Source: CAYQXJ01 sp964421565
Lineage (GTDB): Bacteria; Planctomycetota; Brocadiia; SM23-32
Length of the DNA: 64,000 bases
Reading direction: 5' to 3'
NCBI GenBank assembly: GCA_964421565.1
Contig: CAYQXJ010000007.1
Location: forward strand, 1-64,000
Of this stretch, positions 51,857-62,848 are shown in pieces. A program made the position numbers and the translations under genes. The notes beneath the pieces were generated by a model. That model was not told the DNA's origin and made no database searches. It saw only the letters and a program-made list of their open reading frames with translations. Every line of letters starts with the position of its first letter. The first letter of the stretch is position 1.

Positions 51857-53191
51857 TTACAGCTCGGGAAGGTCGAACTCGTCGCCCGTCTCAGCGACCC
51901 ATTGCTTCAGCCTCTCCTGAAGGCGCCGGCGTTCGTCACGATAGCGCGTGTTGTGTGCCAGGTTGACCAGCTCGTATGGGTCCTCGTTCAGGTTGAACAT
52001 GAGCCACGGCTGGCCCTCCAGGCAGACGTACTTCCACCCGTCGGTGGTCGTCACCCCGCGCCAGGGCCTGTCCACGCTGTCGCCGTGGCCGGTCGACACC
52101 ACGAGCTGCAAGTAAGCGCTGTCGGGCTCCTCGGCGCGCTCGCGACCGGCGACGAAACGGCCGGAGTAGTCTGTGCCGACCATCCATTCCGGCGGTTCGA
52201 TCCCGCAGAGTCCGAGGCTCGTCGGCGCGATGTCCACGTGGTTGATCGGCACGTTCTGCAGCCCGTGCCGGTGTCCGTAGCGGCGCCGGGCGTGGCACAT
52301 GATGAAAGGTATGCGCACGGCCTCTTGCCAGGGCGCCGTCTTGCGGAACTGTCCGTGGCTGCCGTGCAGGTCACCGTGATCGCTGAAGAAGACCAGGTAG
52401 GTGTTCTCGGCAAGTCCGCTCTCATCCAGGGTGGCCAGTATCCGGCCCACGTTCCAGTCCAGGTTCTCGATCTGTGCGTAGTAGCCGGCCAGCTCGCGCC
52501 TGGCGCGTTCGACGACGCTCGGGGTGTTCGGCACGTTCTCGCGCAGTTCCACCGTGGCCGGTTCGTAGTTGCACATGAAGTCCGCCGGGGCCACGTACGG
52601 ATCATGCGGAGGCTGCACCGACATCACGGCGAAGAACGGCGCCGCGCGCTCCTGGCCCGTGCGCCCTTTCACGTAAGCGATCAGCATGTCGGCCAGGCAG
52701 TCCGTCTCGTAGCCGGGCAGGCGGTAGTGGAAGGCGTCGTCGCCTTCGCCGCCATGTACCCACGAGTCCCACTGGCTGTTGTTGTTGTCATAGCCGGCCC
52801 ACACGTCGAATCCGCCGCGCCGCTCGGGCGGGACGATGTGCATGGCCGCCCGGCCATCGCGCTCCTTCCACCCGTCCAGATGCCACTTGCCGAAGTAGGC
52901 GGTATGGTAGCCGGCGTCGCTGAAGGCGTTCGCCACGGTCGGCATCTCGGGCGGCATGCGGTATTCGTGGCCCGGCACGCACTCATGCGGGTACCTGCCC
53001 GTGATCAGCGCGCCCCGGAACGGGCAGCAGAGGGGAAAGCCGCCCACGGCGCCGGTGAAGGCGGTGCCGTTGGTGGCAATGCGGTCGAGGTTCGGCGTAC
53101 GCGCGTTGGGATCGCCCTCGAAGCCGGTCGCCTGGCCGCGATGCTGGTCGCCGAAAACCCAGATTACGTTTGGTCGTTGCTGGTCTGCCAT
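51857..53191 (-). CDS. Type I (formylglycine) sulfatase
   Basis: 444 residues from ATG 53191 (GGAG at 6 nt); the longer frame upstream lacks a ribosome site. N-terminal NVIWVFGDQHRGQATG metal-binding block, catalytic segment PLCCPFRGALITGRYP (Cys to be converted to formylglycine, in a C-C-P-F-R context where the fourth position is usually Ser/Ala), GKWHLDGW, and VFFSDHGDLHGSHGQFRKT metal block near 290. No signal peptide, so cytoplasmic if translated from here. It removes sulfate from carbohydrate or aryl esters. A formylglycine-generating enzyme is not in the window. Confidence 0.88.
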   Translation of the reverse strand: MADQQRPNVIWVFGDQHRGQATGFEGDPNARTPNLDRIATNGTAFTGAVGGFPLCCPFRGALITGRYPHECVPGHEYRMPPEMPTVANAFSDAGYHTAYFGKWHLDGWKERDGRAAMHIVPPERRGGFDVWAGYDNNNSQWDSWVHGGEGDDAFHYRLPGYETDCLADMLIAYVKGRTGQERAAPFFAVMSVQPPHDPYVAPADFMCNYEPATVELRENVPNTPSVVERARRELAGYYAQIENLDWNVGRILATLDESGLAENTYLVFFSDHGDLHGSHGQFRKTAPWQEAVRIPFIMCHARRRYGHRHGLQNVPINHVDIAPTSLGLCGIEPPEWMVGTDYSGRFVAGRERAEEPDSAYLQLVVSTGHGDSVDRPWRGVTTTDGWKYVCLEGQPWLMFNLNEDPYELVNLAHNTRYRDERRRLQERLKQWVAETGDEFDLPEL

Positions 53192-53278
53192 CCCGAGCTC
53201 CGATGAGTGACAAAGTGAGGGACAGGCCAGCACACCACACACGTCGGCCGATGTCAAGCTGCAGCCGCTGCGGTTCGG

Positions 53279-53307
53279 TTGACACTCCCTCTCGCCGTTT
53301 GTACCAT
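53279..53307 (+). promoter_or_regulatory. Putative hppA promoter
   Basis: TTGACA (53279-53284), 17-nt spacer, TACCAT (53302-53307). It would give a leader of about 180 nt before the hppA ATG. No other feature is seen in the 302-nt gap between the sulfatase and hppA apart from a GGGCG/CGCCC stem near 53327-53344. Confidence 0.65.
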
Positions 53308-53493
53308 GGGCCGTTCCACTGAGCGGGCGCAGCTCAGCCGCCCATGTGAGGGCGTATCACCGTGCATCGGACGCCAATCGACCCGGGGGGCTTTCCCGTG
53401 CGTTCCGCATGGGAATACTGAACTACAGGCAAGAGACACGACTGGTTTCTACTTCATCGCGCCGGGGTGTGAGCCCGGGAAGGAGCAGGAGGG

Positions 53494-55575
<2,082 letters not shown>

Positions 55576-55701
55576 TGCCGTAGTGATGCAGCCTCTGGCG
55601 CTGTCGGAAGATGGCTTACCGCCACCACGCGGATGAGCGTCAAGCCCATCTGCGCGTCTACGCAAGTTGCGGCGAACTGTTCGAGGACTGAAGGGAGACA
55701 C

Positions 55702-57999
55702 ATGCCACGTAAGCTGCCCCCGGTTGGCCTTCTGCCCTGCCTTCTCGCGACACTCCTCTTCTGCTGCCACGTAGCCGACGCCTCTGCGACCGCCAGCCCC
55801 GACCCGGTGGCTCAGGCCGTGGCCTGGGATGCGGACGGGACGTGGTCCTTCGAGCCGGGGGACCGCCTCGAAGGTGGGCCGCTCGACCTGCGGCGGCTGA
55901 ACGAACAGGTCGCTGGCGAGAGCGGCTTCGTGAGGCTCTCAGGGGATGGCAACGGCTACTTGCGAGGCGACGGCGTGCCGCTGCGCTTCTGGGGCGTGGC
56001 GGCTCACGTCAACCCGAAGGTAGGTGATGAGGAGCTGGCCCGGCATGCCCGCTTCCTGGCGCGGATGGGCGTCAACGCCGTGCGCGTGGGCGGGGCAAGC
56101 AGCGGGCTCATTCCCCAGGATGAAGGCGCGGCCATCACCGACGTCAACGAAGAGTTCCTCAACGATGTGTGGCGCACCGTAGCTGCCATGCGGAAGCAGG
56201 GCATCTACACACGCATATCACCGTTCTGGGACCACGGGGCAGTGAAGTACATCAACGATGACTGGGGCATCGAGGGCTACTCCTCGGGCGATAGACTGAA
56301 CGCCCTGCTCTTCTTCGAGCCGAACCTACAGAAGGGCTTCCGCGCCTGGATGCGGCGTCTGCTGACCGAGGTGAACCCCTACACGGGAGTGGCCATCAAG
56401 GATGACCCCTCGGTGGCGATCATCCAGGTCGTCAGCGAGGACAGCATCTTCTTCTGGTGGACCCAAAACATCAAGGGCGGGCCGTTGCGCGAGCTCGAAC
56501 AACGGTTCGGGGAGTTCGCCCGGCAGAAGTACAGCTCCATCGAGCAGGCCATCCGAACCTGGGAAGGAACGCGACTCGAACGCGACGCGGCCGGACAGGG
56601 GCGCCTGGGGCTCTACCCTCTCTATAACCTCACGCTCTGGCCGGGACAGGGGCATCCAGTGCGACTGCGCGACCAGGTCGAGTTTTTCGCACAGCTCGAG
56701 CGTGATTTCTACGCGGAGATGAAACGCTATCTGCAGGACGAACTTGGCGCGCGCCAACTCATCGGAGCAAGCAACTTCGGGCCCGCAGAACCAGTCCGCC
56801 TGCTCGGCGCGCAGCGCTGGGCGTGGATGGCCGGGGACGTGATGGAGAAGAACGACTTCTACTCTACTGACCTGAAGGGGCCTAATGTGGCGTGGCGCAT
56901 TGAGGCCGGCCATACCTTCAAACCCCGCTCAGCGACGCTCGTGCCCGACATCCCCGGGCTGCGCAAGCACGTCGTGGGTCGACCGTTCAACGTCTCGAGC
57001 ACCAACTGGGTGCCGCCAAGCCCATACTCTGCGGAAGGGCCTGTGGTCACGGCAGCCTACGGATCGATGAATGGCGTCGATGGTTTCTACTGGTTCGCGG
57101 CTCAGGCGCCCGTCTATGAACTGAGCCCCCACATGCCGTGGGCGACGGTGAAGGGCAGCCACCCGCTTGCGCGATGGTCTATCTCCCATCCGGGCTTCAT
57201 CTCGCAGTTTCCGGCGGCGGCCCTCATCCATCGTCTCGGGCTCATCGACCAGGCGCCGACGGTAGTGCACGAGGAACGTTCGGCGGACGAGGTGTTCGCC
57301 CGGAATGCGCCTCTGCTGACGGAGGATCTCGACTACGCCCCGGTGCAGCATGTCGACGAGGCAGTCGCCCAGAAACAGCATCTCATGCGCCGCGCCGCGC
57401 CCGAGGCCTATCTCGTCGGACGGGTCGAGGTCGTCTACGGGGGCGAGCCGGCGCGGAGTCGCGTTGCCGATCTGTCGGAGCACATTGCAGCGGATGGCTC
57501 CCTCGTGCGTAGTGCGCATGGCCAGCTGACGCTGAACCGCGCTGCGGGCGTCCTCACCATCGACGCGCCCGCTGCCCAGGGCGTGGTGGGCTTCCTGAAG
57601 AATGCAGGAGGGCGCTTCGAGACGGCCGACCTCGCCATCGAGTCCTCGAACGGCTTCGCCTCCGTGGTGGCCGTTGCTCTGGACGGCAACCCCCTGCGCT
57701 CCTCGGGGCGCGTGCTGGTGCAGGTGGGCACGATGTCGGCGCCGACGGGCTGGGAAGTGGTGCCCGCAAGCGATGGACAAGGCTCCAAGCGGGTCGAAAT
57801 CGCATCGACCGGCCAGGTGCCCTGGCGCGTGGCGGACACGCACGGTGTCCTATCCATACGGAACGCCGTGTTGAGCGGAGCCATCCGTTTGGACGCGATG
57901 GGCTTCGCGGCAGAGGCCATTCCTGCTGAACAAGACGCCGATGTGCTTCGCGTCCGGCTCCCGCGCAAGACGATGTACGCCATCTTGACGGCGAAGTAG
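55702..57999 (+). CDS. Large secreted glycosidase-like TIM-barrel protein
   Basis: 765 residues from ATG 55702 (GGGAGA at 5-6 nt). Signal peptide 1-27 (LLPCLLATLLFCCHVADA). The first 450 residues resemble a clan GH-A barrel: LRFWGVAAHVNP, RHARFLARMGVNAVRVGGAS, IYTRISPFWDHG, VAIIQVVSEDSIFFW (probable acid/base Glu in a non-standard VSED context), and WVPPSPYSAEGPVVTAAYGS with a possible nucleophile Glu. A long beta-rich part follows to the C-terminus. I recognise the fold type, not the family; a polysaccharide-active exported hydrolase is the best guess. A GCCCGCC/GGCGGGC hairpin lies just after its stop. Confidence 0.65.
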   Translation: MPRKLPPVGLLPCLLATLLFCCHVADASATASPDPVAQAVAWDADGTWSFEPGDRLEGGPLDLRRLNEQVAGESGFVRLSGDGNGYLRGDGVPLRFWGVAAHVNPKVGDEELARHARFLARMGVNAVRVGGASSGLIPQDEGAAITDVNEEFLNDVWRTVAAMRKQGIYTRISPFWDHGAVKYINDDWGIEGYSSGDRLNALLFFEPNLQKGFRAWMRRLLTEVNPYTGVAIKDDPSVAIIQVVSEDSIFFWWTQNIKGGPLRELEQRFGEFARQKYSSIEQAIRTWEGTRLERDAAGQGRLGLYPLYNLTLWPGQGHPVRLRDQVEFFAQLERDFYAEMKRYLQDELGARQLIGASNFGPAEPVRLLGAQRWAWMAGDVMEKNDFYSTDLKGPNVAWRIEAGHTFKPRSATLVPDIPGLRKHVVGRPFNVSSTNWVPPSPYSAEGPVVTAAYGSMNGVDGFYWFAAQAPVYELSPHMPWATVKGSHPLARWSISHPGFISQFPAAALIHRLGLIDQAPTVVHEERSADEVFARNAPLLTEDLDYAPVQHVDEAVAQKQHLMRRAAPEAYLVGRVEVVYGGEPARSRVADLSEHIAADGSLVRSAHGQLTLNRAAGVLTIDAPAAQGVVGFLKNAGGRFETADLAIESSNGFASVVAVALDGNPLRSSGRVLVQVGTMSAPTGWEVVPASDGQGSKRVEIASTGQVPWRVADTHGVLSIRNAVLSGAIRLDAMGFAAEAIPAEQDADVLRVRLPRKTMYAILTAK

Positions 58000-58006
58000 A
58001 CTGCAA

Positions 58007-58022
58007 GCCCGCCCTGGCGGGC
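58007..58022 (+). terminator. Possible terminator hairpin, no T-tract
   Basis: Perfect 7-bp GC stem GCCCGCC/GGCGGGC with a 2-nt loop, 7 nt after the stop of the glycosidase-like gene. It lacks a T-run, so intrinsic termination is uncertain. Confidence 0.3.
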
Positions 58023-58086
58023 ACGCCGCCCTGGCCCGTGCTATATGATGCGTGGAGGCATTACCCACCCTATTGAGGAGCCTGTC

Positions 58087-59925
58087 ATGTTGCGGAGCAT
58101 TCGAACTGCACTGTTCGCGACGTGCCTCGCTCTGATGGTTCTTGCACGGCTGGCGGCCGCGCAGATCAATGCCGGCACCGACAGCGGCGTGGGGCTGACT
58201 CTGCCCGCGCCACGGCAGAGCTTCACCGTCGGTATACTTGCGGACCGCACGACGGGCTATGATTCAGGGCTCGCCGTTCTGGAACGTGCCGTAGAGGAAC
58301 TGAACCTGCTGCGTCCCGACCTGGTACTCCATATAGGCGACCTGGTGCCGGGTTACATGCGCGACATGGAGCGCTGGGAGCGCGACATCATCCGGTTCCG
58401 AGAGATCATCGACCAGCTCGAAGCGCCCTTCTTCCCCGTAGCGGGCAATCACGACGTAATCACGGGCACGGGCGACAATCAAGACCGACGGGGGGAGGAA
58501 CTCCACAAGCGACATTTCGGCCCGCTCTACTATTCCTTTGATTATGAGAGCACCCACTTCGTTATGCTCTACACGGAGGAGAGCTTGGAGTCCCGGCCGC
58601 GCTTCAGTCACCAGCAGATCGAATGGCTGCGGGCGGACCTAGCCGCCACCGAGGCACAACACGTATTCGTGCTTATGCACAAGCCAGTCTGGGAATATCC
58701 CGGCAACGAATGGGAGCCGATTCACGCAATCCTGAAGCCACACCCCGTGCGAGCCGTCATCGCCGGCCACTTCCATCACTACTACAAGTCGCAGTTGCGG
58801 GACGGCATCCAGTACTACGTGGTCGGCGTCACCGGAGGGCGCCTCTTCTCGCCGGAGGCCGCCGGGGGGCTCGAGCACTACTGCTTGCTCCACATCGACG
58901 ACCAGGACTGGCGTCTTGCCCTGGTCAGGCCCGGCTGCGTGCTGCCCGACGACCACATTGTAGCCGAGGACTTCAAGCCGATGGAGCGGCTCCGCTTTCT
59001 CTCCCACCGGGAAGTGGGTGTTGAAGGGGGCGTGCGGAGCCCCGAACTCGGACCTGTAGATGGCCGCGTGGCGGTACGTGTGACCAACCCGCTCGGCGTG
59101 CCTCTCCCGGTGACGGTGCGCGGGGTTGCCCGCGGTGGCGGATGGATATTTGACCCGCCGGCGAGGACAGTGCCGGCGCCCGGCGGGCAGATGGTCCACG
59201 TGGAGCTGGGTATCCGCTCAGAGGTGGTGTCCGCCTTCGATATGATTGTGCCGGAGGTCGAGGTGATCTTCACTTACACCGATTCTAAGGACCGCCAGGT
59301 AGCGCTACCCTTGCGCCGGCGGATTCCCCTGGTGCGTAATGTCTCACTCCCATTTGGGCCTGAATCGGTAAGCCTTGACGGACGCGCTGCCGAACCTGCA
59401 TGGGAAACCGCTGCGGTCCTGACAACCGCTCGCTGGCGCGCCAGTCCGTACGAATCCGAGGAGGAGGGCCCTGAGTTCCGGCTGCTGGCGAGCCTGGACG
59501 GTCTCTATCTCCACGCGTCCAGCCCCGACGCAGCGGTCTCCTCATTCCGGGGCCGGCGTATGCTCAGCGACGCGCTGTTTGTCGGCCTCGCACCCCCTTC
59601 CGATCCGGGCCCGCAGGAAGTGATCATACTCTATCCGTTCGCGCCGGCCGACGAGACGCGGGCAACCCGCGGCAAGTGGGACGAGCGCACGCCCTCCGGC
59701 GCGCCGGTGGAGGGCGTGCGCATGGTTGCCCTCGTGCGGGAGGGCTGGCAATGCGAGGCGTTCGTGCCCTGGGACATCCTGCTGACCGAGCCACCCATCG
59801 CGCCGTGCTCGCTGCGTCTGAACATAGGCGCGTGGGACAACGACGGCGAACTGTTCACTGAACTGCATACGTGGACGCCGACGGACCGCCCGCACTGGGG
59901 CATACTGCGCCTGCTGCCGGATTGA
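58087..59925 (+). CDS. Secreted calcineurin-like metallophosphoesterase with C-terminal carbohydrate-binding-like domain
   Basis: 612 residues from ATG 58087 (GAGGAG at 6 nt). Signal peptide 1-26 (LMVLARLAAAQ). Metallophosphoesterase motifs in order: VGILADRTTGYD (here Asp-Arg-Thr in place of the usual Asp-x-His), VLHIGDLV, PVAGNHDV (GNHD), FVLMHKPVW and VIAGHFHHYY. After about residue 410 a beta-sandwich similar in layout to CBM9-type domains follows (SVSLDGRAAEPAWETAAVLT ... GWQCEAFVPWDIL ... WTPTDRPHWGILRL). An exported phosphatase or phosphodiesterase anchored on polysaccharide is a reasonable reading. Confidence 0.78.
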   Translation: MLRSIRTALFATCLALMVLARLAAAQINAGTDSGVGLTLPAPRQSFTVGILADRTTGYDSGLAVLERAVEELNLLRPDLVLHIGDLVPGYMRDMERWERDIIRFREIIDQLEAPFFPVAGNHDVITGTGDNQDRRGEELHKRHFGPLYYSFDYESTHFVMLYTEESLESRPRFSHQQIEWLRADLAATEAQHVFVLMHKPVWEYPGNEWEPIHAILKPHPVRAVIAGHFHHYYKSQLRDGIQYYVVGVTGGRLFSPEAAGGLEHYCLLHIDDQDWRLALVRPGCVLPDDHIVAEDFKPMERLRFLSHREVGVEGGVRSPELGPVDGRVAVRVTNPLGVPLPVTVRGVARGGGWIFDPPARTVPAPGGQMVHVELGIRSEVVSAFDMIVPEVEVIFTYTDSKDRQVALPLRRRIPLVRNVSLPFGPESVSLDGRAAEPAWETAAVLTTARWRASPYESEEEGPEFRLLASLDGLYLHASSPDAAVSSFRGRRMLSDALFVGLAPPSDPGPQEVIILYPFAPADETRATRGKWDERTPSGAPVEGVRMVALVREGWQCEAFVPWDILLTEPPIAPCSLRLNIGAWDNDGELFTELHTWTPTDRPHWGILRLLPD

Positions 59926-60041
59926 GCGCGGCCCCGAGTCAGGGCCAGGAGCATACGACCACACCGAGGTCTGGTAGGCTTGCTAGGGCCAACCGGCTCT
60001 GGTAGCCTGCTTCCATTCCGGCGTTCACGAGAGGCATCCAA

Positions 60042-60863
60042 ATGCGGCTGATGTGCATCGGGGCACACCCTGACGACTGCGACTCGAAGGCGGCCGGTCT
60101 CGCCGCGAAGCACCTGGAGCGGGGCGGCGACGTCCTGTTCCTCTCGCTCACCAATGGCAATGCTGGCCATCACCAGATGCAGCCTTCTCAGCTCGCGGAA
60201 CGTCGCCGTCGGGAAGCCCGACAGGCCGCCGAGTCGCTCGGGCGCAACCTGCCGGGGCGTATGGGGTACCGCGTCCTCGAGCACGACGACGGCCGCCTCA
60301 CGCCTTCGCTCGAGGTGCGGGAGGAGCTGATCGGCATCATCCGCGAGTTCGGCCCCGACCTGCTGCTCGGGCCGCGCCCGTTCGATTATCATGCCGACCA
60401 CCGCGCCGCCGGCGTGCTGCTGATGGACGCCTCCTACCTGCTCACCGTGCCCCTGATCCGCCCCGACGTGCCTGCCATGCGCCGCATGCCCGTCATCGCC
60501 TACACCGCCGACCACTTCCAGCGGCCCTATCCGTTCCGGGCCGCCATTGTCATCAATATCGACCGACACTTCGATCGCAAGGTCAGGATGTTTGCCTGCC
60601 ACGAGTCGCAGGCATTCGAATGGCTGCCCTACAACGGGCAATACCTCAACGAGGTGCCGGCTGACGCCGACGAACGGCTCCAGTGGCTCATGAAGCGCTT
60701 TGCCGGTCGGGGCCGAGCGGTTGCCGAACGCTGGCGCGCGCTGCTCGTCGAACGCTACGGGCCAGAACGCGGCGCGAGCGTCGAACAGGCCGAAGCCTTC
60801 GAAATCTGTGAATACGGCCGCCAGCCGCAGCCCACGCAGATGGAGGACCTCTTCCCCGGCTGA
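60042..60863 (+). CDS. PIG-L family zinc deacetylase
   Basis: 273 residues, ATG preceded by GAGAGG. Zinc-binding MCIGAHPDDCDSKAAGLAA near residue 4 (AHPDD-x-D/E motif) and the C-terminal metal His in DYHADHRAAG near 124. Such enzymes deacetylate N-acetylglucosaminyl compounds (GlcNAc-inositol, chitooligomers, bacillithiol precursors). It lies 41 nt before the UDP-sugar dehydrogenase gene and is likely cotranscribed, which fits sugar-nucleotide or envelope sugar chemistry. Confidence 0.88.
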   Translation: MRLMCIGAHPDDCDSKAAGLAAKHLERGGDVLFLSLTNGNAGHHQMQPSQLAERRRREARQAAESLGRNLPGRMGYRVLEHDDGRLTPSLEVREELIGIIREFGPDLLLGPRPFDYHADHRAAGVLLMDASYLLTVPLIRPDVPAMRRMPVIAYTADHFQRPYPFRAAIVINIDRHFDRKVRMFACHESQAFEWLPYNGQYLNEVPADADERLQWLMKRFAGRGRAVAERWRALLVERYGPERGASVEQAEAFEICEYGRQPQPTQMEDLFPG

Positions 60864-60904
60864 CCTGCGCGAATCCAGCACCCGTTCTACAGGGAGGAAC
60901 ACAC

Positions 60905-62539
60905 GTGAGCGCCTACTCGACCAGCCCCGCCGGCGAACAGTTCGCCATACCCACCGAAGCCGACTACGCCGCCGAGTTCGAACGCGTCAAGGGCCTCGCC
61001 GACGCCGCACACGAGGAGGGCCAGCAGGTTGTCGTCGTGATGGGCGTCGGCTTCGTCGGCGCCGTCATGGCGGCCGTCGTCGCCGATACTACCGACGAGG
61101 ACGGCAACGCCACCAAGTTCGTCATCGGCTGCCAGCGTCCCAGCACGCGCAGCTACTGGAAGATACCGCTGCTGAACCGAGGCGTCTCGCCCGTGAAGGC
61201 CGAGGACCCGGAGGTGGAGCCCATGATCCGCCGCTGCGTGCTCGAGAAAAGGACGCTCATCGGCACCTACAACAGCGACTGCCTGCAGCTCGCCGACACC
61301 GTTGTGGTCGACATCCAGTGCGACTACCACAAGAACGACCTGGGGGACCTCTCAACCGGCGAGACCGCCATGGGAGCCCTGGAGAACGTTATGCGCACCA
61401 TCGGGCGCAAGGTCCGCCCCGAATGCCTGGTGCTGATTGAGACCACCGTCCCCCCGGGCACCACCGAATACGTCGCATGGCCCATCATGAAGAAGGCATT
61501 CGACGCGCGCGGTATCGAGTCGGAACCGCTTCTCGCCCACAGCTTCGAGCGCGTCATGCCGGGCCGCAACTACGTCTCCAGCATCCGCGATTTCTGGCGC
61601 GTCTGCAGCGGCACGAACGAGGAGGCGCGTCAGCGTGTGGTCGCCTTCCTGAATGACGTCATCAACACCGACCAATACCCGCTCACCGTCATGGACCGCC
61701 CCATCGAGAGCGAGACCACGAAGATCGTCGAGAACTCCTTCCGCGCCTCGATCCTCGCCTTCATGGATGAGTGGAGCACCTTCGCCGAGCGCAACGGGGT
61801 AGACCTGGACAAGGTCATCAGGGCCATCCGCATGCGCCCCACTCACAGCAACCTGCTCTTCCCCGGGCCCGGCATCGGCGGCTACTGCCTGCCGAAGGAC
61901 GCCGGCCTCGCTTACTGGTCCTACAAGCACATCCTGGGCTTTCAGGACGACCTGTTCAAGATGTCGACGCAGGCGATCGACATCAACGACACCCGCGGCC
62001 TGCACGTCGCCGAACTCACCCGCGACGCCCTGCGCAACATGGGACGCTACATCGCCGCCGCCACGGTCTGCCTGCTCGGCTGCAGCTACCGCGAGGACGT
62101 CGGCGACACACGCTACAGCGGCGCCGAGGTTGTCGTGCGCAAACTTACCGAGATGGGCGCCGAGATCCGCGTCCACGACCCCTATGTCGACCACTGGTGG
62201 GAGCTGGAGAAGCAGGACACCTACCCCGCCTCGGGCCTCTCGCTCAAACGCTTCTTCCGCAACCAGGAACAGCTCACCGAAGTGCGCGTACAGAAAGACC
62301 TTGCGCAGACCCTGAGTGGCGCGGAGGCCGTCGTCCTCGCCGTCCGGCACAAACCCTACCTCGAACTCGCCCCGGACCAGGTAGTCGAATGGTGCGGCGG
62401 GCCGCTCGCCGTCATCGACTGCTTCTGCATCCTCGACGACGCGAGCATCCGGCGTTACTTCGAGTTGGGCTGCGAGGTCAAGGGGCTCGGACGCGGGCAC
62501 ATCCAGCGCATTAAGGACGCCGTCCGCCGCAACCGCTGA
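60905..62539 (+). CDS. UDP-glucose/UDP-N-acetylsugar 6-dehydrogenase family protein
   Basis: 544 residues, GTG start with GGGAGG at 8 nt. NAD-binding VVMGVGFVGAVMAAVVAD near residue 45, LVLIETTVPPGTTEYV near 175, the central helix ENSFRASILAFMDEWSTFAE near 280 and the catalytic Cys in GPGIGGYCLPKDAG near 325 followed by the C-terminal NAD domain. It is longer than the usual 430-470 residues: an N-terminal extension of about 40 residues precedes the Rossmann fold, and an insertion around 120-150 separates strands. Oxidises a UDP-sugar C6 to the uronate. Confidence 0.82.
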   Translation: MSAYSTSPAGEQFAIPTEADYAAEFERVKGLADAAHEEGQQVVVVMGVGFVGAVMAAVVADTTDEDGNATKFVIGCQRPSTRSYWKIPLLNRGVSPVKAEDPEVEPMIRRCVLEKRTLIGTYNSDCLQLADTVVVDIQCDYHKNDLGDLSTGETAMGALENVMRTIGRKVRPECLVLIETTVPPGTTEYVAWPIMKKAFDARGIESEPLLAHSFERVMPGRNYVSSIRDFWRVCSGTNEEARQRVVAFLNDVINTDQYPLTVMDRPIESETTKIVENSFRASILAFMDEWSTFAERNGVDLDKVIRAIRMRPTHSNLLFPGPGIGGYCLPKDAGLAYWSYKHILGFQDDLFKMSTQAIDINDTRGLHVAELTRDALRNMGRYIAAATVCLLGCSYREDVGDTRYSGAEVVVRKLTEMGAEIRVHDPYVDHWWELEKQDTYPASGLSLKRFFRNQEQLTEVRVQKDLAQTLSGAEAVVLAVRHKPYLELAPDQVVEWCGGPLAVIDCFCILDDASIRRYFELGCEVKGLGRGHIQRIKDAVRRNR

Positions 62540-62673
62540 CCCGGCGCTGGCTGTGCACAGTGCCCATGCCCCGCCGGGATGTGCGTGACTGCCCGTTACT
62601 TCCCAGGCGGCTTCTCGAATCCAAACTGCCCCAAGAGTGGCATACTTGTCGGCGGAAGAATAGCGGCGGACGC

Positions 62674-62709
62674 GTCCCAGCTATAGTCATACTGGTCCCA
62701 GCTATGGTC
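62674..62709 (+). repeat. Direct repeat GTCCCAGCTATRGTC, two copies
   Basis: 15-nt units at 62674-62688 and 62695-62709, 14 of 15 identical, start points 21 bp apart, i.e. two helical turns. Could be an operator pair or a slippage product. Confidence 0.6.
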
Positions 62710-62793
62710 GCACCTGTGGCATAAGTTCGGACGCGGGGCGCGCACTTGCCACTATGTTGTAAGGCAGGGGTCTCGAGGCAGCGGCCATAACCC

Positions 62794-62816
62794 CGGACAT
62801 GGCCGGACGGTGGCCG
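62794..62816 (+). repeat. Dispersed intergenic repeat, copy 2
   Basis: Matches 14080-14102 at 22 of 23 positions. Confidence 0.5.
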
Positions 62817-62848
62817 GGATTCTCGCGTGTTTGCGTCCGGCACTGGGA

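Larger units (their letters stand above)
62540..62848. other. Intergenic region with direct repeats
   Basis: 309 nt between the UDP-sugar dehydrogenase and the convergent isomerase gene, no convincing reading frame. It holds the direct repeat at 62674-62709 and the second copy (62794-62816) of the dispersed 23-nt repeat seen at 14080-14102. Confidence 0.5.
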
